Positions 44,701-53,282 of a stretch of DNA of 64,000 nucleotides are shown here, one piece after another (within the stretch, counting starts at the first letter, position 1; each line of letters starts with the position of its first letter). The notes below the pieces were generated by a model that ran no database searches, was not told the DNA's origin, and was given only the letters and a program-made list of their open reading frames with translations. The DNA is taken from NCBI GenBank assembly GCA_910575155.1, contig CAJTDX010000009.1:62001-126000 (forward strand), in the 5' to 3' direction. Source of the stretch: Lachnospiraceae bacterium. Lineage in GTDB: Bacteria; Bacillota; Clostridia; Lachnospirales; Lachnospiraceae. The position numbers and the translations under genes were made by a program.

Positions 44701-47700
44701 ACGTGTATATTGACGGCGAGCCTGTAACTTTTGAAAACGGATTCGGCGTAAATTCTCCTACAGAACTGTATTTTGATGTTTCTGGTTTGAATATTGAGCG
44801 TCTGCAGGGATATGCCGGCATTGATGTGGATAAACAAAAGACACAGGATGGATGCTATGCGGTCATAAGAGCAGACGGAGAGGAAGTGTACAGATCCGAC
44901 TTACTGACGCATGGAAAGGACGCGGCATATTTTGATATTGACGTGACAGGGGTAAAGGAACTCTGTCTCTATGTAGATCAGAATATCAAGGACGGCCACG
45001 ATATGGTCAGCTGGTGCGATACAAAAGTTATTTTACAGGGCTTTTATGAGAAACCTGTGCAATTAGAGCTGAAAGACACCGCAACCGTCAGACTGGACGC
45101 AAAAAAGAAGATCCTGTACAATGTTGCGCCTGGCACGACAGAAGCGCAGCTGCGTGAAATGTTTGCGCTTCCGGAAGGCGGAACATTTGAAATGGAAGAT
45201 CCCTATAATGCACAAGAGCCTGACACAGCTCAGGCTGCAACCGGATATCTGGCGAAGCTGTATATGGACGGTACCGTAAAGGATACGCTTCGGATTGCAG
45301 TCAATGGCGATGTGGACGGCAGTGCGGACGGCAGGATTGACGTGGCAGATCTTAATAAATTACGTGAAGCGCTTGCCGGAAATGAAACTCTGGATGATTT
45401 AAACACCTATGCGGCCGATGCGAACCAGGATGGAGCGGTAGATATCAAGGACCTTGCCGCAGCGGTAAAAGCTTCCGGTATTGATATTACCGGAGCAAAA
45501 GAAGATATGACATGGAGCCTTTCGGCAGTTGACACCACAAATACCGAAGGCGGAACAGTTTCTATTACCGGGGCAATTTTACAGACTTCGTCAGAAACAA
45601 AATCGGCAATGTCGGCAGGCGCCTTTGTTTTAAATTATGACGACGCCGTTTATGAAGCGGGAGACGTTGCCCTGGCAGAAGGAGTAAAGGGCAGTATTTC
45701 CGTTAAGAAATCCGCTGGAGCGGTAAAAGTAGTTTATAATTTAACGGAAGCCGTCAATGTTTCCGGAGATTTGTTTCAGGCAGTATTCACCCTGGCAGAC
45801 GGCGCGCTGCAGAAAGAAACAGAATTTACAGTCAGCGGTCTGTCCGTTGCAGCCGCAGATCAGAGCTTGCTTACAACTGCGTCTCAGGGAACAAATGTTA
45901 CCCCTGGGGGAGCCGCCGGAGTGGTAAATGTAACGGGTATTAAGATCACAGGCATACCGCAGACAATAACGCCAGACCAGACTTTTACGCTTACCGCAGA
46001 AGTAGCTCCGGCAAACGCAACGGAGAAAGGCGTAACATGGACTTCCAGCGATGCCAAAGTAGCTACTGTAGATGAAAATGGAAATGTCTGTGCAATTGGA
46101 AACGGTACGGCAGCGATAACGGCGACAACCAAAGAAGCAGAATCCAGCGTAGCTCAAACGGCTGAAATTACAGTTTCCTCTGAGTATTCATCTATGAGCT
46201 ATTCCTATTTGACAGCGCAGGTAAGCGCCGAAAAGAAGATCTTTGGAACAGATACGCCGGAGTCGGATGATTATGGACGTATTTTCCTGGATACGGCTGC
46301 TTCCTCTTCCGGTTGGGGCGGTTTCCATGTCAATGAGGCAAACAGCGCATCCGGCACAGGGGAAGTTACCACGAATACAGGGATTAGTATGAAAATTAAT
46401 GGCTTACAGACTGCATTTGACCAGGGACTGAGCGCGAATACAAACTGTACAATGAAATTTGACCTGACTGGTTTGAATGCGAAACGGCTTCAGACCTGGG
46501 TAGGCATTGACTGGGTGAAATCCACAAAGACAGGCAGAGACGGTGCGGATTTCAGATTTTATAAAGATAGTATTGCAGAAGAAAATTCACTGCACGATTC
46601 AATCGCGATTGGGCAGCAGGATAATGCAAAATTTGTTGATATTGATCTGACAGGTGTCACAACCCTGGTTATTTATGTAGATAAAGTTGGAACTAACAGT
46701 GACGATTGTATTGATCTGGCGGACGCCAAAGTATACTGTGAGGGAACTTCCGGGGCGTCCCTGTCAAAAAATGCAGTTAATCCGGTGAAAGCTTCTGCGC
46801 CTGCACAAAGCGCTTCCTCAGAAAAGATTACTGGCAGAGCCGGAACAGAAGAAATTACCTGGACGTCTGCCGATCCAGCCATTGCCACCGTTAAAAATGG
46901 CGTGGTAACTGGAGTGAAAGCAGGTAAGACCACCATTATCGCACAATACCAGAATATGCGGGCGAGATGTACGGTTGAGGTTACAAAGGAAGCGCAGGTA
47001 AACTATACGGTTACTTTTGATGCAGATAACGGTACAGAACCCGTCAGCGTAACCGTGGCCCAGGGGGCAAAAGTAGAGAAGCCGGAAGAACCGAAGAAAG
47101 ATGGATTTGTTTTTGCAGGCTGGTTTGCCGAAGGAGAAGAGAAAGCGTTTGATTTTGAAACGCCTGTTACCGCGGATCTTACTTTAACCGCAAAATGGAT
47201 TTCGGCTGTCAATGCCTGTACAGTTATTTTCCAGAATGGTACGGATTCACAGAGTGAGGTGGTTGAAAAAGGGCAGACTGTTGCAAAACCGGATGATCCT
47301 AAGAAGTTTGGTCATACATTCCTGGGCTGGTTTGCCGAAGGAGAAGAGAAAGCGTTTGATTTTGAGACAGCCATTACTGCAGATCTCACCTTAACGGCAA
47401 AATGGCAGAAGATCAGTTCAAAGGTAGACGATTATGAAGCTCTTGGAGCAGCCATTGCAGCGGCGGAAGAACTGGACGCTTCTGAATATACGGCCGAGAG
47501 CTGGGCAAACCTGCAAAAAGCGTTGGCGGACGCCAAAGCAAAGGCGGAAAGCCCCACAGCAACACAGGAAGAAATAGACGCGGCCAAAGAAGCTGTGGAA
47601 GCAGCAGTGAAGGCTCTGGAGAAAGAAGGCGGCACGCCGTCAGTCTCTCATACAGTTACCTTTGACGCCGATAACGGCAGTGATCATATCACGCAGACCA

Positions 47701-48806
47701 TAACAGACGGCGAAAAAGCTGCAAAGCCGGAAGAACCGAAGAAGTTTGGCCATACATTCCAGGGCTGGTTTGCCGGGAACGCATCAGAGGCATTTGATTT
47801 TGACACAGCCATCACAGCCGATTTGACACTGACTGCCAAATGGGAGAAAATCAGCGCTAAGGTAGACGATTATACAGCTCTTGGCGAGACAATTGCCGCG
47901 GCCGAAAAGCTGAATGCTTCCGAGTATACGGAAGAAAGCTGGGCGAAGCTGCAGCAGGCATTGGCGGACGCCAAAGCAAAAGCGGAAAGTCCCACGGCAA
48001 CACAGGAAGAAATAGACGCGGCCAAAGCGGCCGTAGAAGCAGCAGTAAAGGCTCTGACAAAACCGGGCGAGACAGTTTCCTTTACCGTTACCTTTGACGC
48101 CGATAACGGAAGCGCAGTTACAACACAGACCGTAACGCAGGGCAGTACCGTGCAAAAACCTGCGGATCCGGTAAAAGCCGGCTATACATTTACGGGCTGG
48201 TATGCACCGGGAGCAGCGGCTGCATTTGACTTTACTACGATTATTACTTCTGATCTTACCTTAACGGCGAAATGGGTGAAAAATGCTCCGGTGACTACGC
48301 CAGTTTCCATTGCCTCCGCGAAAGTAAAAGTAGCGAATATAACTTATAATGGAAAACAGCGCAAGCCGGCGGTAACGGTAACGTATAACGGAACAAAACT
48401 GAAATTAAATACAGATTACAAAGTTACCTACAGCAATAACAAGAAGGTAGGCCAGGGCAAAGTTAAAATTACTGGTACCGGAGCCTATACAGGAACCAAA
48501 AACGCTGTCTTTGATATACTGCCAAAGGCAAGCAAGGTTACGAAGATTACCAATAAAGCCGGAAGAAAACTGGTTCTGAAAATAAAGAAGTCAACCGGAG
48601 CCAAAGGATATGAAATTACGTATGCAACAAATAAGAAGTTTAAATCAGCGAAAAAAATCAAGAGCAAAAAGACGACAGTTACCTTGAAAAAGCTGAAAAA
48701 GAACAAGACGTATTATGTAAAAGTCCGCGCCTATGCAAAATCCGGCAAAAAGACGATATACAGCAAAACGTACAGTAAGACGGTGAAGAAAAAAGTAAAA
48801 AAATAA
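44697..48806 (+). CDS. C-terminal part of the surface beta-galactosidase: NPCBM, dockerin, Big_2, InlB and FIVAR modules
   Basis: The 1369-residue frame starts at a TTG overlapping the previous stop, with no ribosome binding site, so it is the severed continuation of the same gene. Modules in order: C-terminal half of an NPCBM-like domain (1-130), a dockerin-like pair of EF-hand loops (DVDGSADGRIDVADL, DANQDGAVDIKDL; about 203-258), a cohesin-like stretch (265-400), Big_2 (about 405-500), a complete NPCBM-like domain (500-685), Big_2, four InlB/Flg_new repeats (VTFDADNG...LTLTAKW), two FIVAR modules, and a Lys-rich C-terminus with MBG/Fn3-like folds. No LPXTG motif is seen. These parts bind carbohydrate and the cell wall. 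On its own the fragment would not be exported. Confidence 0.8.
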   Translation: MNVYIDGEPVTFENGFGVNSPTELYFDVSGLNIERLQGYAGIDVDKQKTQDGCYAVIRADGEEVYRSDLLTHGKDAAYFDIDVTGVKELCLYVDQNIKDGHDMVSWCDTKVILQGFYEKPVQLELKDTATVRLDAKKKILYNVAPGTTEAQLREMFALPEGGTFEMEDPYNAQEPDTAQAATGYLAKLYMDGTVKDTLRIAVNGDVDGSADGRIDVADLNKLREALAGNETLDDLNTYAADANQDGAVDIKDLAAAVKASGIDITGAKEDMTWSLSAVDTTNTEGGTVSITGAILQTSSETKSAMSAGAFVLNYDDAVYEAGDVALAEGVKGSISVKKSAGAVKVVYNLTEAVNVSGDLFQAVFTLADGALQKETEFTVSGLSVAAADQSLLTTASQGTNVTPGGAAGVVNVTGIKITGIPQTITPDQTFTLTAEVAPANATEKGVTWTSSDAKVATVDENGNVCAIGNGTAAITATTKEAESSVAQTAEITVSSEYSSMSYSYLTAQVSAEKKIFGTDTPESDDYGRIFLDTAASSSGWGGFHVNEANSASGTGEVTTNTGISMKINGLQTAFDQGLSANTNCTMKFDLTGLNAKRLQTWVGIDWVKSTKTGRDGADFRFYKDSIAEENSLHDSIAIGQQDNAKFVDIDLTGVTTLVIYVDKVGTNSDDCIDLADAKVYCEGTSGASLSKNAVNPVKASAPAQSASSEKITGRAGTEEITWTSADPAIATVKNGVVTGVKAGKTTIIAQYQNMRARCTVEVTKEAQVNYTVTFDADNGTEPVSVTVAQGAKVEKPEEPKKDGFVFAGWFAEGEEKAFDFETPVTADLTLTAKWISAVNACTVIFQNGTDSQSEVVEKGQTVAKPDDPKKFGHTFLGWFAEGEEKAFDFETAITADLTLTAKWQKISSKVDDYEALGAAIAAAEELDASEYTAESWANLQKALADAKAKAESPTATQEEIDAAKEAVEAAVKALEKEGGTPSVSHTVTFDADNGSDHITQTITDGEKAAKPEEPKKFGHTFQGWFAGNASEAFDFDTAITADLTLTAKWEKISAKVDDYTALGETIAAAEKLNASEYTEESWAKLQQALADAKAKAESPTATQEEIDAAKAAVEAAVKALTKPGETVSFTVTFDADNGSAVTTQTVTQGSTVQKPADPVKAGYTFTGWYAPGAAAAFDFTTIITSDLTLTAKWVKNAPVTTPVSIASAKVKVANITYNGKQRKPAVTVTYNGTKLKLNTDYKVTYSNNKKVGQGKVKITGTGAYTGTKNAVFDILPKASKVTKITNKAGRKLVLKIKKSTGAKGYEITYATNKKFKSAKKIKSKKTTVTLKKLKKNKTYYVKVRAYAKSGKKTIYSKTYSKTVKKKVKK
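47000..48280 (+). repeat. Internal coding repeats: four InlB/Flg_new units and two FIVAR units
   Basis: InlB-type units lie near 47005-47200, 47215-47405, 47650-47845 and 48085-48275. FIVAR units (WANLQKALADAKAKAESP) lie near 47418-47625 and 47853-48060. The two FIVAR plus InlB blocks are highly similar at the DNA level, pointing to segmental duplication. Confidence 0.8.
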
Positions 48807-48913
48807 GTCATGACATACGGACGGACGGCAGAATAGAACATGAGCTAAAGCGTGTTTGAAATAGTTCAGCCAGACTTACGGAAAACACAATATTGAACCG
48901 TCGGAGCAATATT

Positions 48914-48964
48914 ACAGCCCCTGTCATGCGCCTCATATTAGCGGCGTATGACAGGGGCTGTTTT
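48914..48964 (+). terminator. Terminator after the surface beta-galactosidase gene
   Basis: ACAGCCCCTGTCATGCGCC pairs with GGCGTATGACAGGGGCTGT (one wobble), followed by TTTT. Very stable 19-bp stem. Confidence 0.85.
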
Positions 48965-49149
48965 ATCAATATTGTGCCGGCTGAATATAATACGGTCAGC
49001 ACAATATATTACAGTTTGTGAGCATATCAATAAGTATAATTCTGTCAATTTATTTTTGATGTGGTATAAAAAAGTTGACAGCCCATTCTCAAAGCATAGG
49101 ATACAAAATCCTTGAGGAAAATGTGTCAACTAATCTTGACAAAATCAAT

Positions 49150-49240
49150 TTTATAATTCAAAGGACGGTGGCACTTTAGGCTGTTGCCCTTGATTATCTA
49201 CAAGCGAGGTTGTCAACACCAATGAAAAACTGTATTTATT
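49150..49240. repeat. Flanking repeat, left copy, beside the alpha/beta hydrolase gene
   Basis: GGCTGTTGCCCTTGATTATC, then ACAAGCGAGGTTGTCAACACCAATG, similar to 50218-50275 (GCTGTTGCCCCGTGATTATC, ACCAGAGAAGTCAGG..). The two copies flank the hydrolase gene in direct orientation. Confidence 0.4.
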
Positions 49241-49263
49241 TTTATTGTTGACTGGACTTTCCA

Positions 49264-50070
49264 TTATCTTGTTAGAAAATTCAAAATCCGTTCATTAAAA
49301 TCTTTGGCTTCTTCATACGCCGCATGTCCAAGACCATTATAAATAAACAATTCGCTATGACTAATTTTTTCGGCTATTGCAGAAGCCGCAGTTGTTCCAA
49401 CAATTTTATCGCAATCCCCACCAATCACTAATGTAGGGCATACTATGTTACTTAATTCCTCATAAGCATTGTGGCTGATACAGGAAGCTGCCTGTATGAG
49501 AAAACGCTTAAAACTTTTAGGTTTTCCTATTTTTCCAATAAACGGATAAATTCTACGGTACTTTTTTAAGTATTTCTCTGAATATGATTTTTCTGCTGTA
49601 TCTATCATTAGATCCTTATAATTTCCTTGTTTTGCCATTTCAATCCAGACACCAGCTACTCTTTTAATTATTTCATTAGAGTTTGCGCTTGTTACCGCCA
49701 AAATGAGCTTATTGACCAAATCAGGATAATCAATCGCAAGATACTGCGCTATCATACCCCCTTGTGATATGCCTAAAACGTCTGCTTTTGAAATACCAAG
49801 AGCGGTCATAGCTTCTGCATGGTCTTTTGCCATTTCCCTTGTAGAATATCCCTCTTGCAAATAATTTTTCCGGCTGAAAACATACACGGTAAATTCTTTG
49901 GCATATATCCTATACATCATTGAAAAAACAAAAGCCATTCCTTTTACCGTAGACAGTCCATCTCCCAAACCGGGCAGCATAATAAGATTTTTATTTCCAT
50001 TCCCAAAAGATACATAATCCATTTCAGAATTTCCAACACGAACACTTCTATTATGAGCATTATAAAGCAT
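49264..50070 (-). CDS. Alpha/beta hydrolase fold protein
   Basis: 268 residues from ATG 50070, with AAAGGAG 6-7 bases upstream. The frame extends 31 codons further without support. The fold marks are [10 protein letters not shown] (oxyanion-hole region, about residues 28-37), the nucleophile elbow GISQGG (Ser near residue 101), [10 protein letters not shown] (Asp), and GLGHAAYEE (His near 247). The substrate is unknown. The gene is AT-rich with many A/T-ending codons, unlike the flanking housekeeping genes, and is bracketed by related repeats. This suggests acquisition by transfer. Confidence 0.8.
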   Translation of the reverse strand: MLYNAHNRSVRVGNSEMDYVSFGNGNKNLIMLPGLGDGLSTVKGMAFVFSMMYRIYAKEFTVYVFSRKNYLQEGYSTREMAKDHAEAMTALGISKADVLGISQGGMIAQYLAIDYPDLVNKLILAVTSANSNEIIKRVAGVWIEMAKQGNYKDLMIDTAEKSYSEKYLKKYRRIYPFIGKIGKPKSFKRFLIQAASCISHNAYEELSNIVCPTLVIGGDCDKIVGTTAASAIAEKISHSELFIYNGLGHAAYEEAKDFNERILNFLTR

Positions 50071-50189
50071 AACAATCTCCTTTATTTTACAATTCCCGCT
50101 TTTAGAATTTCTATATACTCTGATAAATCTTTTACATATTCTTTTTCTAGCATTTTCTCCCACATGGGGCGGTGCGTGGTTTACGGTTG

Positions 50190-50275
50190 CATTTATAATC
50201 TAACGGGGCGGCAGCGCGTTATGCTGTTGCCCCGTGATTATCCACCAGAGAAGTCAGGTGGGATTGCCAATGGTG
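50190..50275. repeat. Flanking repeat, right copy, beside the alpha/beta hydrolase gene
   Basis: GC-richer island (ACGGGGCGGCAGCGCGTTAT, GCTGTTGCCCCGTGATTATC) inside AT-rich DNA, partly matching 49150-49240. It may be the scar of a mobile element; no recombinase is present. Confidence 0.4.
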
Positions 50276-50324
50276 GCGCAAAACGGTCTTCATTTTTGCC
50301 ATTGACTTCTGAAAATCATTCTTA

Positions 50325-51140
50325 TTATTTCATCAATCCCTTTTTCTTAGCGTAATCACAAATAAAGAGAACAAATGCCAATATCAACAGTATAAAGATA
50401 GACATCATATCCCATACATCAAAAACAGGTTCCTCTATCATTTTTGATAGTATTCCATTGACAATAATCATCAATGGAATAGTTAATAAAAAAGTTGTTC
50501 CTAAAGCAACTAACTTCCTTTCAATACGCTTAAACACTGCAGCTATTATCCATAAGAATACGATTGAAGCCACCGCTATCATTGCACCAACTGAAAATAC
50601 TTCTTTCGTTTTTAATAAACTACCCAATAAGTACAAATAAGGAATGGTAAAAACACTTAATGATATTAAACTTACGAAAATCCCTCTTTTCCCCAAAATA
50701 ATACTTGGAAAAGATATTATCCATGCGAATACAATAGAGCTGACCGGAATCAATGACCATGTTAAATTGCCGGATATTGCAATGTTGCAAATAAGACATA
50801 CCATAATCCCTATCAATAGTGTTGCTGAAAAAAGCATTGAAATAATAACATTCCTTGTCATGTTATTCTCGTCTTTCCTTTTTAAAGAAATCAAGTTTTC
50901 ATCTGCCTTTTTTTCATAACTTTCCATGTCAATTTCCTCCCCGCTTAACAACTCGTTTACTGTGATTCCCAGTATTTCGCAAAGTTCTAACATTATAGAT
51001 GAATCGGGCATACTTTTTCCTGTTTCCCATTTGGATACTGCCCTATCTGTAATGTTCAGTTTTTCTGCCAACTGTGCTTGAGTTAGTTTTTTCTCTTTCC
51101 GACATTTGGCAATAAATTTTCCAATCTCTGTCTGGTTCAT
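50325..51140 (-). CDS. XRE family helix-turn-helix regulator with C-terminal membrane domain
   Basis: 271 residues from ATG 51140 (AAAGGAG upstream; an adjacent ATG at 51143 is the alternative). The N-terminal HTH_3 domain (about 5-62) reads IGKFIAKCRKEKKLTQAQLAEKLNITDRAVSKWETGKSMPDSSI, cut here by its own turns. A linker is followed by about six membrane helices (about 95-265). Such one-piece membrane regulators are common in Clostridia and often repress a neighbouring operon in response to an envelope signal. AT-rich like the adjacent hydrolase gene. A 16-bp inverted repeat lies about 55 bases upstream. Confidence 0.88.
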   Translation of the reverse strand: MNQTEIGKFIAKCRKEKKLTQAQLAEKLNITDRAVSKWETGKSMPDSSIMLELCEILGITVNELLSGEEIDMESYEKKADENLISLKRKDENNMTRNVIISMLFSATLLIGIMVCLICNIAISGNLTWSLIPVSSIVFAWIISFPSIILGKRGIFVSLISLSVFTIPYLYLLGSLLKTKEVFSVGAMIAVASIVFLWIIAAVFKRIERKLVALGTTFLLTIPLMIIVNGILSKMIEEPVFDVWDMMSIFILLILAFVLFICDYAKKKGLMK

Positions 51141-51194
51141 CATTTTTTCTCCTTTCGCCTTGAACGATACGCCTGAATATATGTTTTTTACACG

Positions 51195-51231
51195 AACCAA
51201 CGGTTGGATTGGGGAGATTCAACCGTTGGTT
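51195..51231. promoter_or_regulatory. Inverted repeat upstream of the XRE regulator (operator candidate)
   Basis: AACCAACGGTTGGATT and GATTCAACCGTTGGTT pair at 14 of 16 positions around a 5-base centre. Each arm is itself dyad-like (CAACGGTTG). No T-run follows on either strand, so an operator or leader hairpin for autoregulation is more likely than a terminator. Confidence 0.45.
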
Positions 51232-51620
51232 GGGAAGTCTTTTTGTCGCTTTCTGTATCATTTTAGCACATGGTTGTAAATTTTTCTATCTTGCACTTTT
51301 TGTCATATAAAGACATGAAAGAGTGAGAGGGCTTCCACAATGCTTGTCTTTTGGTCTTTGGTTTTTTGGTTCGGAATAGTGTGGTGCTGGCGGTCTATCT
51401 CTTGTTTTCGATTGCTTGCTTCTTTACCGTATGAGCATTGGAGCGCGCATTACAGTATGTGCAGGGCATTTTTGAATAAATGGAATACATGTCTCTTTGT
51501 TTTTTGCGAGGCTTAAAATTCCGGTCGATATTAATCAGAAACTCTCTATTAAGAAAGATTGTATAGAGAAAAATCAAAAAGAAAGATTTCAGGAATAAAA
51601 TGATAGAAGAGATGAAACAT

Positions 51621-52159
51621 GTTAATATGAAAGATCTGGCATTCTTTATTAACGATTCAGGCGTATGATGAGACGCCAAAATCCAGACATTTGTTTTTGC
51701 CGATTGTAACACTGGAAGAAAACAGGAGAAAAAAGGTATTGCCTGAAGTTGGGGTTCTGATCGTGGCTTTGGTCTTTGGAGGTTTGAATCTTCGTTCTTA
51801 TGTAAAAGATGAAACAAGGATTTGGGACATTGATTATATGGCAGAAAACGAACTGATTGCGCAGTATATTAATGAAAATTACAGGGATTCTGTACTTGCA
51901 GTGAGTGATTATCCGGTCAGAGGATATATTAATTTACTTTTTGGAAGAGGAGTATATGAATACACAAATGTAGATACTGCCAGGGAAAAAGCAGTGATTT
52001 CCGGAAAGCAATATGTTGTTATGCTGGAACCTCAAGAATACGGGGGGGGTAATTGTGCTGAAAGTTGCAAGAATCTATGATATACAGAAAAATTCAGTTC
52101 AGTTTTTGAGCGTGGAAAATGGAAAAGTTTCTATTGACGATGCTGCCGACAGCAATTAA
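51621..52159 (+). pseudogene. Remnant of a membrane protein gene (C-terminal part), frameshifted at a G8 tract
   Basis: The frame open from about 51621 encodes AYDETPKSRHLFLPIVTLEEN, one membrane helix (VGVLIVALVFGGLNL), and an external part with ENELIAQYINENYRDSVLAV. It runs into a stop at 52080 after eight consecutive G (52042-52049). Removing one G continues sensibly (VIVLKVARIYDIQKNSVQFL) to TAA at 52157. There is no start or ribosome binding site. Decayed hydrophobic frames extend upstream to about 51330. The layout suggests the tail of a polytopic surface-glycan enzyme such as a GT-C glycosyltransferase, an inference supported mainly by the adjacent GT2 gene. Confidence 0.6.
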
Positions 52160-52202
52160 GCTGCAGAGCGCTAAATATGAACAATGCAAAAGGAGCAGGA
52201 AA

Positions 52203-53006
52203 ATGTTTTGTAAAGCAAGAACTGGAGTTCCGGCATATAAATGTATGGAATATCAGGAAAAAATGAAGGATTATGTAGTTTTAATTCCAATTATCAATGA
52301 AGGAGAGCGTATTATAAAAGAGCTTAAGCGTGCATATAAGCATAAAATATTCGCTGTAGCTGATATTGTAATTTGTGATGGAGGTTCTACGGACGGATGT
52401 ACAGAGGAAGAACGTCTCAAAAAACTGCAGGTAAATACTCTTTTAGTGAAGCAAGGACCCGGAAAGCAGGGAGCTCAGCTGCGTATGGGATTTTGGTGGG
52501 CTTTAGAGAGAGGCTATAAAGGAATTATCACGATTGATGGAAACAATAAGGACAGCATTGAGGATGTGCCGCGTTTTATCGGGAAACTGGAAGAAGGGTA
52601 TGGTCTTGTTCAGGGTTCCCGGTTTGTGAAAGGCGGAAGCGCGATTAATACGCCCTTTGTGCGTTTGATTTCGGTACAGTTAATTCATGCGCCGGTGATT
52701 TCTCTTACAGCCCGTCAGCGTTTTACAGATACCACCAATGCATACCGGGCCTATTCCGCAGAGTACTTAAAAGACAAGCGGGTGCAGCCGTTCCGGGATA
52801 TCTTTATGACGTATGAGTTACTGGCGTATCTGTCTGTCCGGGCAACTCAATTGGGCTATCAGGCATGTGAAATTCCGGTGACGAGAGCTTATCCAAAAAC
52901 AGGAAAGACGCCGACCAAAATCAGTTTTTTTAAAGGAAACAGCGAGATAATGAAAATTTTGGTGAGAAATTTGTTCGGGGTCTATAAGCCCAAAGAGAAA
53001 GTGTGA
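52203..53006 (+). CDS. Family 2 glycosyltransferase (dolichyl-phosphate-mannose synthase-like)
   Basis: 267 residues from ATG 52203, with AAAGGAGCAGG upstream; the longer frame from 52119 lies in the decayed gene. VVLIPIINEGERIIKELK, VICDGGSTDGCT, GKQGAQLRMGFWWALERGYKGIITIDGNNKDS and VQGSRFVKGG form a GT-A fold with DGNN in place of DADLQ-type metal motif. FTDTTNAYRAYSAEYL follows. It probably loads a lipid carrier or glycan at the membrane. It appears intact, but both neighbours are broken and its job may be lost. Confidence 0.8.
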   Translation: MFCKARTGVPAYKCMEYQEKMKDYVVLIPIINEGERIIKELKRAYKHKIFAVADIVICDGGSTDGCTEEERLKKLQVNTLLVKQGPGKQGAQLRMGFWWALERGYKGIITIDGNNKDSIEDVPRFIGKLEEGYGLVQGSRFVKGGSAINTPFVRLISVQLIHAPVISLTARQRFTDTTNAYRAYSAEYLKDKRVQPFRDIFMTYELLAYLSVRATQLGYQACEIPVTRAYPKTGKTPTKISFFKGNSEIMKILVRNLFGVYKPKEKV

Positions 53007-53264
53007 TGGTATGGCAGAATCATTTTACAAAAATAAAAAGGGGATTTTGTTTTTATGGCGTGGGTGCAGTCGTTATGATTTTTGCATACCGCTATGAAAA
53101 ATTGTCTGTTCTTCAGCCAATGCTCAGCCTGAATTATGTGCTGAGCATTATTTTGGCTGTTGTTGTCTTAAAAGAAGAATTGTTTTTTAAATGAGAAGAT
53201 TACAAAGAAAAAAGTGTTTGGAGTATGTCTGATTATTTTAGGTGCAATGGCAGTTTCGCAGTAA
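53006..53264 (+). pseudogene. Frameshifted small DMT/EamA-like membrane protein
   Basis: ATG 53006 overlaps the GT2 stop (TGATG). The frame encodes GVGAVVMIFAYRYEKLSVLQPMLSLNYVLSIILAVVVLKEE and stops at 53192 after TTTTTTAAATGA. Dropping one base there gives NEKITKKKVFGVCLIILGAMAVSQ and a natural end at 53264. This matches small EamA-like carriers next to glycosyltransferase genes, which flip lipid-linked sugars. The first membrane helix also seems to be missing. Decay of the same cluster as the upstream remnant. Confidence 0.65.
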
Positions 53265-53282
53265 GAGATTTCTTACTGCGAA
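53255..53282. terminator. Bidirectional hairpin between the DMT-like remnant and pncB
   Basis: Perfect 12-bp stem TTCGCAGTAAGA / TCTTACTGCGAA with a 4-base loop. It spans the last bases of both convergent genes, with AT-rich flanks. Confidence 0.65.

Larger units (their letters stand above)
48807..49263. other. 457-bp intergenic region
   Basis: It contains the terminator at 48914-48964, an AT-rich stretch with several AATATTG/CAATATT boxes around it, and a repeat half-copy (49150-49240) related to 50190-50275. No gene was recognised. Confidence 0.5.

Noticed and set aside
51395-51817. 140-codon minus-strand frame in the decayed region
   Set aside because: Composition is poor, and the + strand has a recognisable remnant in the same place.
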